Source: a virus | IMG/VR virus record: IMGVR_UViG_3300019487_000004 | Coordinates: 64,001 to 128,000 of that record | DNA length: 64,000 nucleotides | Reading direction: 5' to 3' (one strand) | Part shown: in pieces, positions 40,137 to 47,726 of the stretch | Numbering within the stretch: position 1 is the stretch's first letter | Layout: each line of letters starts with the position of its first letter | The notes under the pieces: generated by a model | Database searches by the model: none | Told to the model about the DNA's origin: nothing | The model's input: only the letters and a program-made list of their open reading frames with translations | Made by a program: the position numbers and the translations under genes

Positions 40137-40655
40137 ATGGGCAATCGACCAATCGACAACGATGGGCCTTCGAAGCTGTACATCCCGAAGGACCGCATCT
40201 CCGAGCGAACGCAGGGTTGCTGGAACTGCAAACACTGGTCGACCGAAGAGGCTCGCAGGAAGTGGAGCGCTAAGCGCCAGGGCAACCTAGAGCAAGCATT
40301 GAAAATCTCGCTCGAATCGCCACAAGGGCAGGACGATCAGCGTGTGTATAACATCCGCGGCATGGTCGATCGGCTCGACCACGAGATCGCGAAGGGCTCG
40401 GCCGGCGTCTGCAGCGGTGGCGGTAAGGACCCACATGGCAACCCGGTGGGCGACTTCGTGGTTCACAACTACCTCTGCTCGAAATGGTCGGGCGCGCAGG
40501 GCGCATCGATGGCCCGTGGCGCCCAGAAGGCCGACAAGCTGCCCGAGGAACTGCAGGAGCAGCTGGACGGTCCGCGCCCATACCCGATCAACAGCCGCCC
40601 CACGCTCGCGAATACATCCCTCGGCGGCTCGTTGGTCAAGAAGGGCGTCACCTAG
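40137..40655 (+). CDS. Unknown soluble protein with Cys pair
   Basis: 172 residues; AGGAG site. A CWNCKHW knuckle near the N-terminus and isolated Cys later (GVCSGGGKD, YLCSKW) suggest a metal-bound fold; the rest is helical and charged. A TTGACC...TTAGTG pair upstream could be a sigma-70-type promoter. Function unknown. Confidence 0.65.
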   Translation: MGNRPIDNDGPSKLYIPKDRISERTQGCWNCKHWSTEEARRKWSAKRQGNLEQALKISLESPQGQDDQRVYNIRGMVDRLDHEIAKGSAGVCSGGGKDPHGNPVGDFVVHNYLCSKWSGAQGASMARGAQKADKLPEELQEQLDGPRPYPINSRPTLANTSLGGSLVKKGVT

Positions 40656-40999
40656 TGCTTGTCGCTTTCCTCTACCCGCTGCTCACGGCGGCGCTCTACT
40701 ACCTCGGCTCCCGCGCCAAGATCACGAGCTGGCTATGGTCGCGCTACCCGGCGTGGTTCGGTGGGTTCATGGACTGCGCCGCGTGTTCCGGCTTCTGGTA
40801 CGGGCTCGGCGTCGAAGCTGCGATTCGTGCCTGGCAGCCCTACGTCGAATTCTCGCCGATCGTGGTCGGCCTTTGCTCACTCGTGTGGACGCCGATCGTC
40901 GCAGCCCTCATGCAACACAGCCTGTTTACGCTGGGCTCAGCGATCACGATCACCGATGTCAGCCCCAGCGACGAAAGTGCGGACCATGGGAATCGGTAG
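40655..40999 (+). CDS. Multi-pass membrane protein, DUF1360-like
   Basis: 114 residues from GTG 40655 (TAGTG overlap). Several hydrophobic segments; MDCAACSGFWYGLG resembles the CxxC..fW signature of DUF1360 membrane proteins found in phages. Role unknown; may sit in virion or host membrane. The next gene's bipartite promoter lies inside its 3' end. Confidence 0.6.
   Translation: MLVAFLYPLLTAALYYLGSRAKITSWLWSRYPAWFGGFMDCAACSGFWYGLGVEAAIRAWQPYVEFSPIVVGLCSLVWTPIVAALMQHSLFTLGSAITITDVSPSDESADHGNR
40957..40978 (+). promoter_or_regulatory. Bipartite 22-bp element within upstream gene
   Basis: TGTCAGCCCCAGCG, two bases, GAAAGT (TA replaced by GA) on the plus strand; 7 bases before ATG 40986 and inside the preceding coding sequence. 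Confidence 0.6.
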
Positions 41000-41402
41000 C
41001 ACCGTCACACTCACGCTCGAAGACTACAACTCGTTGCAGGTCGCAAAGGCTGCCGCCGAGAACGACCGCGCCGATCTGCACAAACAGCTCATCGAGCTGC
41101 GGCTCGCGAAGGGCACTGAACAGGACATCACGGCGCTCAACACCGCCGTTCGTCGCTGCGCCGAGATCGCGCGCTTCGCCGTCGCGAACCTGCCGCCCGA
41201 GTCGATCAAGGGCTGGCCATGGCAGCAACTTATGGTACTCGCGACGCAGATCGAAGGCCTCCCCGATGCGGGCCCTGACGACAAAGCGTGCGCGATCGAC
41301 CTCCGCGCGTTCGCACGTGATTGCGAGAAGCACGAGCGTCGCCGCGCTGCGATGCCCAAGATTGCCGTCGAGGAAATCGACATGCGGAACGGAGTTGCCT
41401 AA
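40986..41402 (+). CDS. Unknown soluble helical protein
   Basis: 138 residues. N-terminal LTLEDYNSLQVAKAAAEND and a helical, charged body with scattered Cys. Followed by a coupled zinc-type protein (TAATG overlap). No family recognised; transcription from the internal bipartite site is likely. Confidence 0.65.
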   Translation: MGIGSTVTLTLEDYNSLQVAKAAAENDRADLHKQLIELRLAKGTEQDITALNTAVRRCAEIARFAVANLPPESIKGWPWQQLMVLATQIEGLPDAGPDDKACAIDLRAFARDCEKHERRRAAMPKIAVEEIDMRNGVA

Positions 41403-41641
41403 TGCCTGGCATGGTCGCTGGTATCGAAACCAACAAAGGCCTCTGCGTCATCAAGTGGGTCGGTCGCAAGGGCCTCAGCGTCAAGACGACGGTCTACTGC
41501 GGTGACGAGCACAACGTTGCCGACGGCGTCGTGCAGGTGCCGGCGAGCGTGCTCGCGGGCGAGCCGGTGATGGCATCGAATCCACGCGGCGGCGCACCGA
41601 TGATCACGATCTGCCCCGGCTGCAAGAAGCACTTCCCGTAA
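41402..41641 (+). CDS. Small beta protein with C-terminal zinc knuckle
   Basis: 79 residues. Beta-rich (MVAGIETNKGLCVIKWVG) ending in CPGCKK. Coupled to the preceding gene. Function unknown. Confidence 0.6.
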   Translation: MPGMVAGIETNKGLCVIKWVGRKGLSVKTTVYCGDEHNVADGVVQVPASVLAGEPVMASNPRGGAPMITICPGCKKHFP

Positions 41642-41650
41642 GCTCGGCGT

Positions 41651-41923
41651 ATGGCTCACTGCCCGATGTGCGAGCGAGAGGTCGTGTGTTCTGCGCCACC
41701 CGAGGAGCTGAGCCCTGGCCAACGAATCGTTCGCTTCATCGAATGCCAATGCGGCGTCACGTTCGATACACGCTCGGGCTACAACTGGGATCGCTGGTAC
41801 GTGATCAAGTGGCGAGACAAGACCGGTGCCGTGTGGTCATCCACAGGCTTCGAGTTCGAAAGCAAGGCGTACTACGATCGGATCCGACGTAGTGCTGCGC
41901 CAGCGTCATCCACCGTCCACTAA
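41651..41923 (+). CDS. Small zinc-ribbon protein
   Basis: 90 residues. CPMCEREVVC at the N-terminus and FIECQCGVTFD later form a four-Cys ribbon; a basic Trp-rich core follows (YNWDRWYVIKWRDKTG). Likely binds nucleic acid. A TAAAAACG precedes a long gap after its stop. Confidence 0.65.
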   Translation: MAHCPMCEREVVCSAPPEELSPGQRIVRFIECQCGVTFDTRSGYNWDRWYVIKWRDKTGAVWSSTGFEFESKAYYDRIRRSAAPASSTVH

Positions 41924-42012
41924 AAACGCAAATTTGCATCTGAATCTCGATGCGTGCTAATCGGGGATCAAGATCGCCACTGCCGATCCCGACGCCGGCA
42001 AAACGATCCTAG

Positions 42013-42051
42013 GCGTCCTCGCTCCTGCCCCTTAGTTGAGCGAGGGCGCCC
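42013..42051. terminator. Strong hairpin in the gap after the zinc-ribbon gene
   Basis: GGCG-T-CCTCGCTC pairs with GAGCGAGG-G-CGCC (12 of 13), loop of 13 bases. No T-run of more than three follows, but it is the only structure in the 168-base gap. A GCAAATTTGC palindrome lies ~70 bases before it. Confidence 0.6.
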
Positions 42052-42091
42052 ACTTCTTTCTTCTCCCAATCAATGTGGGTAGCATCGACGC

Positions 42092-42349
42092 GTGAACCTT
42101 CCACCCGTCGTCCCAGAAACCCCGGTCATGCAGACGCCGCAGATCCCGACGGGCGTCCCCAACGACTTCACGCCGGCCGCGGTGCAGCAGCTGGGTTGCG
42201 GAAACTGTCAACCACAGCTCGCGGCGGCGTCGACGGGGATGGCACTCGGGTGGAAGATTGCCATTGCGGTCGTGGCACTGGGTGGCGTGTTCGGTCTCGT
42301 GTATTTCGCGACGCGCCCGCGCGGCGGATCGTTCCCCGCACGTCCCTGA
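42092..42349 (+). CDS. Small protein with C-terminal membrane segment
   Basis: 85 residues from GTG 42092; TAGCAT 6 bases upstream. Pro-rich head with CGNC, one membrane helix (~54-72, KIAIAVVALGGVFGLVYFA), basic end. Same plan as the tail-anchored proteins at 26-32 kb. Confidence 0.65.
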   Translation: MNLPPVVPETPVMQTPQIPTGVPNDFTPAAVQQLGCGNCQPQLAAASTGMALGWKIAIAVVALGGVFGLVYFATRPRGGSFPARP

Positions 42350-42368
42350 CAGCCCCATCGAGTACGGT
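42347..42368 (+). promoter_or_regulatory. Bipartite 22-bp element, coiled-coil membrane gene
   Basis: TGACAGCCCCATCG, two bases, TACGGT on the plus strand; 6 bases before GTG 42375. It overlaps the previous stop codon. Confidence 0.75.
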
Positions 42369-42374
42369 GACGCC

Positions 42375-42803
42375 GTGCTCGTGAAGTGGTTATGGCGGAT
42401 CGGTGTGGCGCCATTCTTCGCGCTGCGCATGATCCTGTTCTCGATAGCGCTCGCGCTGGATCGCATCTGCGTCGCGTTCGACCTCAAGCCAATCCTCGTC
42501 GAGATCTTCGACGACATGCAGGCTGATATGAAGCGCACGTTGCGCGACGCGATCCAGGAAGCAACGGACACCTGCCTTCGACTCGAAGCCGACTTCGAGA
42601 CATCGAAGGCCACCTTCGAAGAATCGAAGACGATGATGCGTGACATCATCGCGACGCAGGCCGAAACCATCCAGTACAAGACCGAGACAGCTCGGGCGCA
42701 AGACGAGGTCATCGAGAAGAGTCGAAAGCTCCTCGAAGCACAGCGCCAAAAGATCCGTGCACTCGAAGAGCAGAACGAAGCGCTGCGCAAGCTCGCGGGC
42801 TAA
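42375..42803 (+). CDS. Membrane-anchored coiled-coil protein
   Basis: 142 residues from GTG 42375. A hydrophobic N-terminus (~8-35, WRIGVAPFFALRMILFSIAL) is followed by a long coiled coil (~45-140, with heptads such as ETIQYKTETARAQDEVIEK and KIRALEEQNEALRKLAG). Anchored rod; a membrane spacer or a spanin-like lysis protein. It converges with the AP2 gene at a 4-base overlap. Confidence 0.65.
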   Translation: MLVKWLWRIGVAPFFALRMILFSIALALDRICVAFDLKPILVEIFDDMQADMKRTLRDAIQEATDTCLRLEADFETSKATFEESKTMMRDIIATQAETIQYKTETARAQDEVIEKSRKLLEAQRQKIRALEEQNEALRKLAG

Positions 42804-43537
42804 TCCTCGTCGGGGCCGAAGATCTCGTCAGCGACTTCTTTGCTGAGCCCGAGCGGCACAATCTTGACGTCGGGCGGCTTCGGCTTCTCGTTGCTGATCG
42901 TGACGCCGCTCGACTTTCGTGGGGCGTTGTTGCCGTCGGAGCCGAAGATCTCTTCGAGCATGCCGGTGTGTCCGGCGTGCTTGCGGATCTCTTCGATCAG
43001 CTCTTCGTCAGTGCCCTTGAAGCGCTCGCCAAGCTCGCCGTTGCGCCAACGCTGCATCTCGACTTCCAGCTCACCGTACGGCAGTTTGCTCTGCTTGTAG
43101 TAGCAGTAACGACGCCACGCCGCCTCTTCAGCAGTTGGGTACGTGCCCAGCGATTTCTCGCCAGGATTGTTGGGGCCAGCTTTGCCCGTTGCGCGGAAGC
43201 CTTTGCCGTTCGCATAGACACCAACGAAGCCGCTCTTCGTCCGCGTGCTTTTGTGGACCTTGCTGAGATCGAATGCGATGGCGGTCTCATTGATCACGCC
43301 GAAGTGCTCCTCGCGAACCTGACGTAGGGCTCGCTGGAACGCGGGTGACAGGAACATCGCCTCACCCTCATCGAATCGGAACGAGATCTCACCCAGGAAC
43401 ATCTTTATAGCCGATTCGTATGAGATATCGTTGGTTTTCGCGAACTTGACGACCACCTTCGCAATAGCTGCAGGTAACGTCAGCCGCAAAGTGACAGCAC
43501 CATCCGGCAATTCATGCCACCTCGGTATCCGAGCCAT
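42800..43537 (-). CDS. AP2-domain DNA-binding protein
   Basis: 245 residues from ATG 43537. Residues ~102-148 form an AP2/ERF-type domain: SGFVGVYANGKGFRATG, then KSLGTYPTAEEAAWRRYCYY, the three strands and helix that contact DNA. The N-terminal ~90 residues are helical; the C-terminus is charged. In phages AP2 domains accompany homing nucleases or regulators; here there is no HNH motif, so a transcription or replication regulator is likelier. It lies next to the longest noncoding region, whose repeats may be its target. Confidence 0.75.
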   Translation of the reverse strand: MARIPRWHELPDGAVTLRLTLPAAIAKVVVKFAKTNDISYESAIKMFLGEISFRFDEGEAMFLSPAFQRALRQVREEHFGVINETAIAFDLSKVHKSTRTKSGFVGVYANGKGFRATGKAGPNNPGEKSLGTYPTAEEAAWRRYCYYKQSKLPYGELEVEMQRWRNGELGERFKGTDEELIEEIRKHAGHTGMLEEIFGSDGNNAPRKSSGVTISNEKPKPPDVKIVPLGLSKEVADEIFGPDED

Positions 43538-43900
43538 GGTCTGTACTATCACGAGATCCTAGATTTCTGTTATTCCCAGTAGGATCTAAGCCCCAAGTCT
43601 ACCGAGATCCCTAGACGTTTGAATGAACGCTCCTTCAAACGAAGGCCAGCTCACGTTAGACCCCGTTACTCTCCCGAAAAAAATTGTAAGTGCAACACAA
43701 TGCCATATGTGTCGCGCCTCTATATTCTTTTTAGGACCTAGCGTTTGATCGAGTCTTACAAGATCAGATCAAAGGGTAGGGGTAGGAAGGGTTAGGCGAG
43801 GCGCGACTACTATGGCATGTAGTTGCACCTACAAATTCCGGAGCGTTTCGGCGCACCTGAACATCGCTGTTCAGTGCGCAGAACGCGACAGCGCAAGCGG
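43538..43900. promoter_or_regulatory. 363-bp noncoding, AT-richer region with repeats
   Basis: No gene seen. It holds three GATCC-TA boxes (about 43554-43563, 43585-43594 inverted, 43605-43615, the last GATCCCTA), a CGTTTGAA/TTCAAACG hairpin near 43616-43641, an ATTGT...ACAAT repeat near 43683-43702, an AT-rich stretch near 43730, and a G-rich run GGGTAGGGGTAGGAAGGG near 43775. Upstream of the AP2 gene; candidate operator, promoter hub or origin. Confidence 0.6.
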
Positions 43901-44629
43901 TTAGCCGGCGTCGATAGCGTTCGCGCCGCCGTGATCGGCCGACACGAGCCCGAAGCGCTTGCTCTTCTTGATCACACGCCACCCAACGTACCCGCCCACG
44001 CCGATCGCGGCCCACGGCGCGACCTTGGCGATCCACGCGACGATCTTGGCGGACGTCGTGAGTGCATCGACGACGGCCTCACCGGCCTCCACCGCGACAC
44101 CGAGCACGTGGTACGTGACGCCGCCGATCGCGACCATCGCGTTGTAGGCGCCCTGCAGCACCTTCTCGAAGCCCGTCTCACGGCAGCTCAGCACTGCAGC
44201 GGTGACGTAGCCATCGGAGATGGCACGCATCGCGCCGAGGACGAAGTCCTTGAGGCTCGGCGCATTGATCGCGCGCGTGCCGTTTGCGTTCGCTTGGGCG
44301 ACTGCGTCCTCGAAGACCTTCTTCTTGTCGGTGTACTTGCGGAGGATGTCGGCGAAGGCCATGTCTTTGACAGCCCGCGCGTCACCCGTCGACATTGGCG
44401 CATCGCGAAGAGCGATGCCGACCTTCTGAACTTCGGCTTCGAGCGTCGCAAGAAGCGTTTGGACCTCGGCAGGGGTGAAGTACCCCGTCGGCTTCCAGTT
44501 CTTCGTGCGTTCGAGAATGAGATCGTCGATAGACTTCACCTGTGGTGAAGCATTCGCCTTGTTGAGGCAGTCGATCTCGTCGGACTGCACCGTCGGCGCA
44601 GCCTTGAACAGGTCATCCCAGAACGACAT
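43901..44629 (-). CDS. Unknown protein with C-terminal hydrophobic segments
   Basis: 242 residues; GGAGG site, TAATG overlap. Soluble helical N-terminal part (~1-130), then hydrophobic helices (~145-215; AKVAPWAAIGVGGYVGWRVI followed by KKSKRF) and a short acidic end. Probable virion membrane protein. Located next to the tail-anchored 178-residue protein. Confidence 0.65.
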   Translation of the reverse strand: MSFWDDLFKAAPTVQSDEIDCLNKANASPQVKSIDDLILERTKNWKPTGYFTPAEVQTLLATLEAEVQKVGIALRDAPMSTGDARAVKDMAFADILRKYTDKKKVFEDAVAQANANGTRAINAPSLKDFVLGAMRAISDGYVTAAVLSCRETGFEKVLQGAYNAMVAIGGVTYHVLGVAVEAGEAVVDALTTSAKIVAWIAKVAPWAAIGVGGYVGWRVIKKSKRFGLVSADHGGANAIDAG

Positions 44630-45165
44630 TAGAGCTTCCTCCACGTCGAGAGTGCCGCACCGACAATCGTGAAGATAGCCCCGACGCTGACGACCGTCGT
44701 CTTGCTCAGCTTCTTGGGCGTGACCTTCTCATCGACTTTCGTGATGCCGACGTCGGCCGGCGGGTAGCCCTGCGAGTCGCCGTACTGCGCGAGCGTGACT
44801 GTAAGCTCGTTGAGGTTTTGGTTCACCCACGCGATCGTGTCGCTCTGTAGCGCTCGGAGCACCCAGTTCGACTTGGTGTCCGACCAGAAGTCCATCCCGC
44901 TGCAGTTGTAGCGAGCGTACGTGATCTGCGCGGCAGCATAGGCGACATCGCCTGTAACCACTGGCGTGAGCGGCAGCGGGTTATTCAGCACACGCAGGCC
45001 GCCGCTCGCAGCCCCCGACGACACCGAGCACGGAATCGTCTTGCCGGCGAAGCGGTTGACCTGCGCGATCAGCGCGACGATCGGGTTGCCTTCGACGGCG
45101 CCGTAGGGATTCGCCCCCGCTGCGAAGGGGTTAGCCGCGCCCAACGAGCGCACCAGGGTAGCCAT
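44629..45165 (-). CDS. Tail-anchored membrane protein
   Basis: 178 residues; TACCGT 6 bases before the ATG. Soluble beta/alpha domain with a Cys pair (KTIPCSVSSG, YNCSGMDFW), then a membrane helix at the end (~157-173, TTVVSVGAIFTIVGAALST) with WRKL. Adds to the tail-anchored set outside the 26-32 kb cluster. Confidence 0.65.
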   Translation of the reverse strand: MATLVRSLGAANPFAAGANPYGAVEGNPIVALIAQVNRFAGKTIPCSVSSGAASGGLRVLNNPLPLTPVVTGDVAYAAAQITYARYNCSGMDFWSDTKSNWVLRALQSDTIAWVNQNLNELTVTLAQYGDSQGYPPADVGITKVDEKVTPKKLSKTTVVSVGAIFTIVGAALSTWRKL

Positions 45166-45194
45166 GGGGCTACGGTATCATGCGTGATTGCGGG

Positions 45195-45908
45195 CTACAC
45201 CTGAACGTGAGGTAGCGGGCCTTCCCGCATGGCGCGGAACATCGTGACTACGGCCTCGCCGAACATCGGCTTGTGCTCGCCCTCGCCCTCGTCCATAGGG
45301 GCGACAAACGAGCCCATACGGCAAACGAACGTCGCCGGCTCTAAGCACACGCATCGAATCGTCCACATGCGGTGATGGGCGTCGTGAACGAGCAGCATCG
45401 CCAGCTCGCCCTGATCCCCGACGACGTAGTTGTTTTGAACGCCCACATCGTCCAGCTCGTCCGCGAGCTTTGCGAGTCGCTGTTCGGCGATCGTGCGGCA
45501 CAGCTCTTCATACGTTTGGCCTGTCGCATATTGCTGCTGGATGTCCTCCGAGATGTCCTCCTCGGAGTGCAGCGTGACCATTGCCATCGCGAGGCGGTCT
45601 TCCATCTCGCGTAGCTGCTGAGCTACGTCATCGGAGACGCGCTTGGTGACGTGCGAGACGATTCGTTCGAGGAAGTCACCGACGATCGAGCCAAGTGTCT
45701 CCGTCGGAGGCGTGGGCTCGCCATTGAGGTGGTATTGAGTGCCAGCGTGTGGCTGAGGCCCTGCATGCGGTGTCGCGGGTTGGGAAAAGACCATATCCGC
45801 GATCGACTTCAGACCGTGTGCTGCAAACTGCGCAGGTGTCACGAGGGGCTGATTCGAGATGACCGAAGAGCCATAGGGCGTGTCGTGTGCCTTGCCTGCG
45901 TTATCCAT
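45195..45908 (-). CDS. Unknown soluble protein
   Basis: 237 residues from ATG 45908. N-terminal Gly/Pro-rich stretch, a charged helical section (VSDDVAQQLREMEDRLAMAM), and a compact C-terminal domain with several Cys (IRCVCLEPATFVCRMG) and acidic DEGEGEHK. Bipartite promoter 7 bases upstream; divergent from the M23 peptidase. No family recognised. Confidence 0.65.
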   Translation of the reverse strand: MDNAGKAHDTPYGSSVISNQPLVTPAQFAAHGLKSIADMVFSQPATPHAGPQPHAGTQYHLNGEPTPPTETLGSIVGDFLERIVSHVTKRVSDDVAQQLREMEDRLAMAMVTLHSEEDISEDIQQQYATGQTYEELCRTIAEQRLAKLADELDDVGVQNNYVVGDQGELAMLLVHDAHHRMWTIRCVCLEPATFVCRMGSFVAPMDEGEGEHKPMFGEAVVTMFRAMREGPLPHVQV

Positions 45909-45915
45909 CGTGGGG

Positions 45916-45937
45916 AGCCTACTTGCTGGGGCTGACA
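45916..45937 (-). promoter_or_regulatory. Bipartite 22-bp element, divergent from M23 gene
   Basis: TGTCAGCCCCAGCA, two bases, TAGGCT on the minus strand; 7 bases before ATG 45908. The gap also holds the TAGGCT box of the divergent gene. Confidence 0.7.
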
Positions 45938-45963
45938 GTTCCGCGCAGTGGTAGGCTCGATAC

Positions 45964-46515
45964 ATGGCTCGCTGGCCGACTGGACCGTTCAAGACCGGCC
46001 GCACCGGATGCTACGGCTGCATGCGTTACTCGTCGTCCGACGGTAGCTGCGGGACGAAGAACTACCCCTGCGTCCATTACGGCGTCGACCTCTTCGCCGA
46101 CGACCGGCGTGTGTTCGCGCCCGAAGCCGGCACGATCATCGCTGTCGCCGACGGCACGAAGGCACCATACGTCGGCTATGGACCCGGCGTGATCCTGCTG
46201 CAGGGCAAGAGTGGCGTCTACCACCTGCTCGCGCATCTCTCGTACTCGACGATTCTACCGAGCAAGGGCGAGTGGGTCAGCGAAGGGCAGCAACTGGCGA
46301 TGTTCGATCAGGCGATCGGCCACACGCACTACGAGGTCCGCATCGAGCCGACAGGCAACTCGGCGACGAACACGCGCGACCCCGAGGGCTGGATCCTCGA
46401 ACAATCGTTCAAGCTCCGCGCGATCCCGTGGACGCTCATCGGCATCGGCGTCGGCGGCCTCCTTGGTGCGTTCATGCTCTCGCGTACGGCCGAGCGTCGC
46501 GGGCGTACTACATAG
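45964..46515 (+). CDS. M23-type peptidase with C-terminal membrane anchor
   Basis: 183 residues. HYGVD gives His38 and Asp42, and HTHYEVRI gives His122, the zinc ligands of LytM/M23 peptidases; His91 (HLLAHLS) is the likely general base. They cut peptide cross-links of peptidoglycan. A C-terminal membrane helix (~159-175, TLIGIGVGGLLGAFMLS) and RTAERRGR follow. Third membrane-tethered wall enzyme, after the transglycosylase and the transglutaminase-like protein. TAGGCT 6 bases before the ATG. Confidence 0.8.
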   Translation: MARWPTGPFKTGRTGCYGCMRYSSSDGSCGTKNYPCVHYGVDLFADDRRVFAPEAGTIIAVADGTKAPYVGYGPGVILLQGKSGVYHLLAHLSYSTILPSKGEWVSEGQQLAMFDQAIGHTHYEVRIEPTGNSATNTRDPEGWILEQSFKLRAIPWTLIGIGVGGLLGAFMLSRTAERRGRTT

Positions 46516-46549
46516 ACCGAATCAAACGACGCATAGTAGGCTCGTTCGC

Positions 46550-46717
46550 ATGGCAAAGAAGCGTTCGAGAAAGCGTTCGAGGAAGGAATACTGCGCGTTC
46601 ACGCTGCCTCCGGGCCAGCTTCCCGCGAGGCTGGTGAAATGCTTCAGAACCAAAACGGCTGCACAGCGATTCGCACGCCGCGAGCGTTACTTGCAGATCA
46701 TTCCGCGCGCTAGATGA
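46550..46717 (+). CDS. Small very basic protein
   Basis: 55 residues; TAGGCT 7 bases before the ATG. Begins KKRSRKRSRKE and is about 35% Lys/Arg with two Cys. Likely DNA-binding. Coupled to the next gene (ATGA). Confidence 0.6.
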   Translation: MAKKRSRKRSRKEYCAFTLPPGQLPARLVKCFRTKTAAQRFARRERYLQIIPRAR

Positions 46718-46890
46718 CGATCCTCGCGTGGATTCTCGGCGCGTGGGTCGGCATCGGCCTCGCGATCTACGGGATCATCTACTGGTGGCTAACCACATGG
46801 TCGGAGCGCAACGCGCTAACACCACCTAGCGAGCCCTCACCATATTGGTTTCCGCGATGCAAGTGGCTTCACCCGAAGAACCGGGGCTAG
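46714..46890 (+). CDS. Very small membrane protein
   Basis: 58 residues, ATG overlapping the previous stop. One hydrophobic segment (~4-28, LAWILGAWVGIGLAIYGIIY) with a Trp pair, then a polar tail. No family; size and coupling support it being real. Confidence 0.55.
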   Translation: MTILAWILGAWVGIGLAIYGIIYWWLTTWSERNALTPPSEPSPYWFPRCKWLHPKNRG

Positions 46891-46899
46891 CCTCGACGG

Positions 46900-47058
46900 A
46901 TGCAATACATCTGTCTCATCCTCTGCATCGCTGGACTGCTGATGTACCTACTCTGCGCGAACAGCAAAGCGCAACGCATCGGCGAGATCCTATTCTTCAC
47001 GATGTTGATCGGCCTCGCCGTGGCATTCGCGCCCGCATCCGCGCGGCTCTTCCACTGA
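46900..47058 (+). CDS. Very small two-pass membrane protein
   Basis: 52 residues; TAGCCT 6 bases before the ATG. Two hydrophobic segments (residues ~3-20, ICLILCIAGLLMYLL; ~30-48, FFTMLIGLAVAFAPAS) with a short polar loop between. Could be a holin-type or virion membrane protein. Confidence 0.55.
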   Translation: MQYICLILCIAGLLMYLLCANSKAQRIGEILFFTMLIGLAVAFAPASARLFH

Positions 47059-47059
47059 A

Positions 47060-47428
47060 TCACTCCGCGGTGATCTGGCGAAACGCCTCGGCATTCGATA
47101 GTGGTAGCTCCTTGAACGTAGGTGCATTCGGGCGCCACGCGATCGGGGCTGCTGTTGCTGCCGATCCCGAGCCCGCACCTAACGCTTCGCTGATGCTGAC
47201 CTTCTTCTCGCCGAGTAGATAGCGCAGCGTCGCGTCCTGCGTGCGCACGATCTCTTCGAGGTGCTGCACCGACTCCACAAGCGTCTTGTAGCCCGCATCG
47301 GCCTCGCGTGACGTTTGCGCAGCCTGCGCTTCAGCCTCCCGCGACGCCTTGCAGTATCCCAGCACCGCGGGCGCGATAGCGACAACCGCACCCAACACCA
47401 GCTTCGGCCACGAATGCTTGAGGTCCAT
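47060..47428 (-). CDS. Membrane-anchored helical protein
   Basis: 122 residues from ATG 47428. N-terminal membrane helix (~8-25, KLVLGAVVAIAPAVLGY) followed by a coiled coil (~30-75, EAEAQAAQTSREADAGY) and a Pro/Ala-rich end. Rod-shaped anchor, similar in plan to the gene at 42375. Bipartite promoter 6 bases upstream. Confidence 0.65.
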   Translation of the reverse strand: MDLKHSWPKLVLGAVVAIAPAVLGYCKASREAEAQAAQTSREADAGYKTLVESVQHLEEIVRTQDATLRYLLGEKKVSISEALGAGSGSAATAAPIAWRPNAPTFKELPLSNAEAFRQITAE

Positions 47429-47434
47429 CAACCC

Positions 47435-47456
47435 AGATTACATCACTGGGATGACA
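47435..47456 (-). promoter_or_regulatory. Bipartite 22-bp element overlapping upstream gene end
   Basis: TGTCATCCCAGTGA, two bases, TAATCT on the minus strand; one C fewer in the C-run. 6 bases before ATG 47428 and inside the stop region of the 62-residue gene. Confidence 0.6.
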
Positions 47457-47631
47457 TCAATGCGTGGACCTTCGCGCGGAAGGCCCGCGCGCTCATCTCG
47501 TCGGCGAACCTGAACTGCGCGATGACTTCGACGAACCATCGGTCAGTTCGAGCTTCGTCGTCGTGACGATCCTGTACAAGGCGAACTTCGCCCTGATCCG
47601 CCACATGCGTCTCGACCACGTTTCGCGCCAT
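47443..47631 (-). CDS. Small unknown protein between tRNA genes and membrane protein
   Basis: 62 residues from ATG 47631. Charged, helical (FRFADEMSARAFRAKVHAL near the end). Its stop lies inside the promoter element of the next gene. Directly follows the tRNA pair. No family recognised. Confidence 0.55.
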   Translation of the reverse strand: MARNVVETHVADQGEVRLVQDRHDDEARTDRWFVEVIAQFRFADEMSARAFRAKVHALMSSQ

Positions 47632-47645
47632 TTTCGAAGCATACG

Positions 47646-47720
47646 CGCCGAAGGCTGGGATCGAACCAGCGACAACACGGGTTAGTAAACCCGCTGCTCT
47701 AACCACTGAGCTACTTCGGC
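47646..47720 (-). tRNA. tRNA-like gene, unusual 8-base anticodon loop (UAC in loop)
   Basis: 75 bases. Acceptor GCCGAAG/CTTCGGC, D-arm GCTC/GAGC, T-arm GCTGG-TTCGATC-CCAGC all pair. The anticodon arm pairs as GCGGG/CCCGT with loop TTTACTAA, one base longer than normal; conventional reading after U33 gives UAC (Val), or a four-base anticodon UACU. Variable loop 6 bases. CCA not encoded; discriminator G. Confidence 0.75.
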
Positions 47721-47726
47721 AGAACG

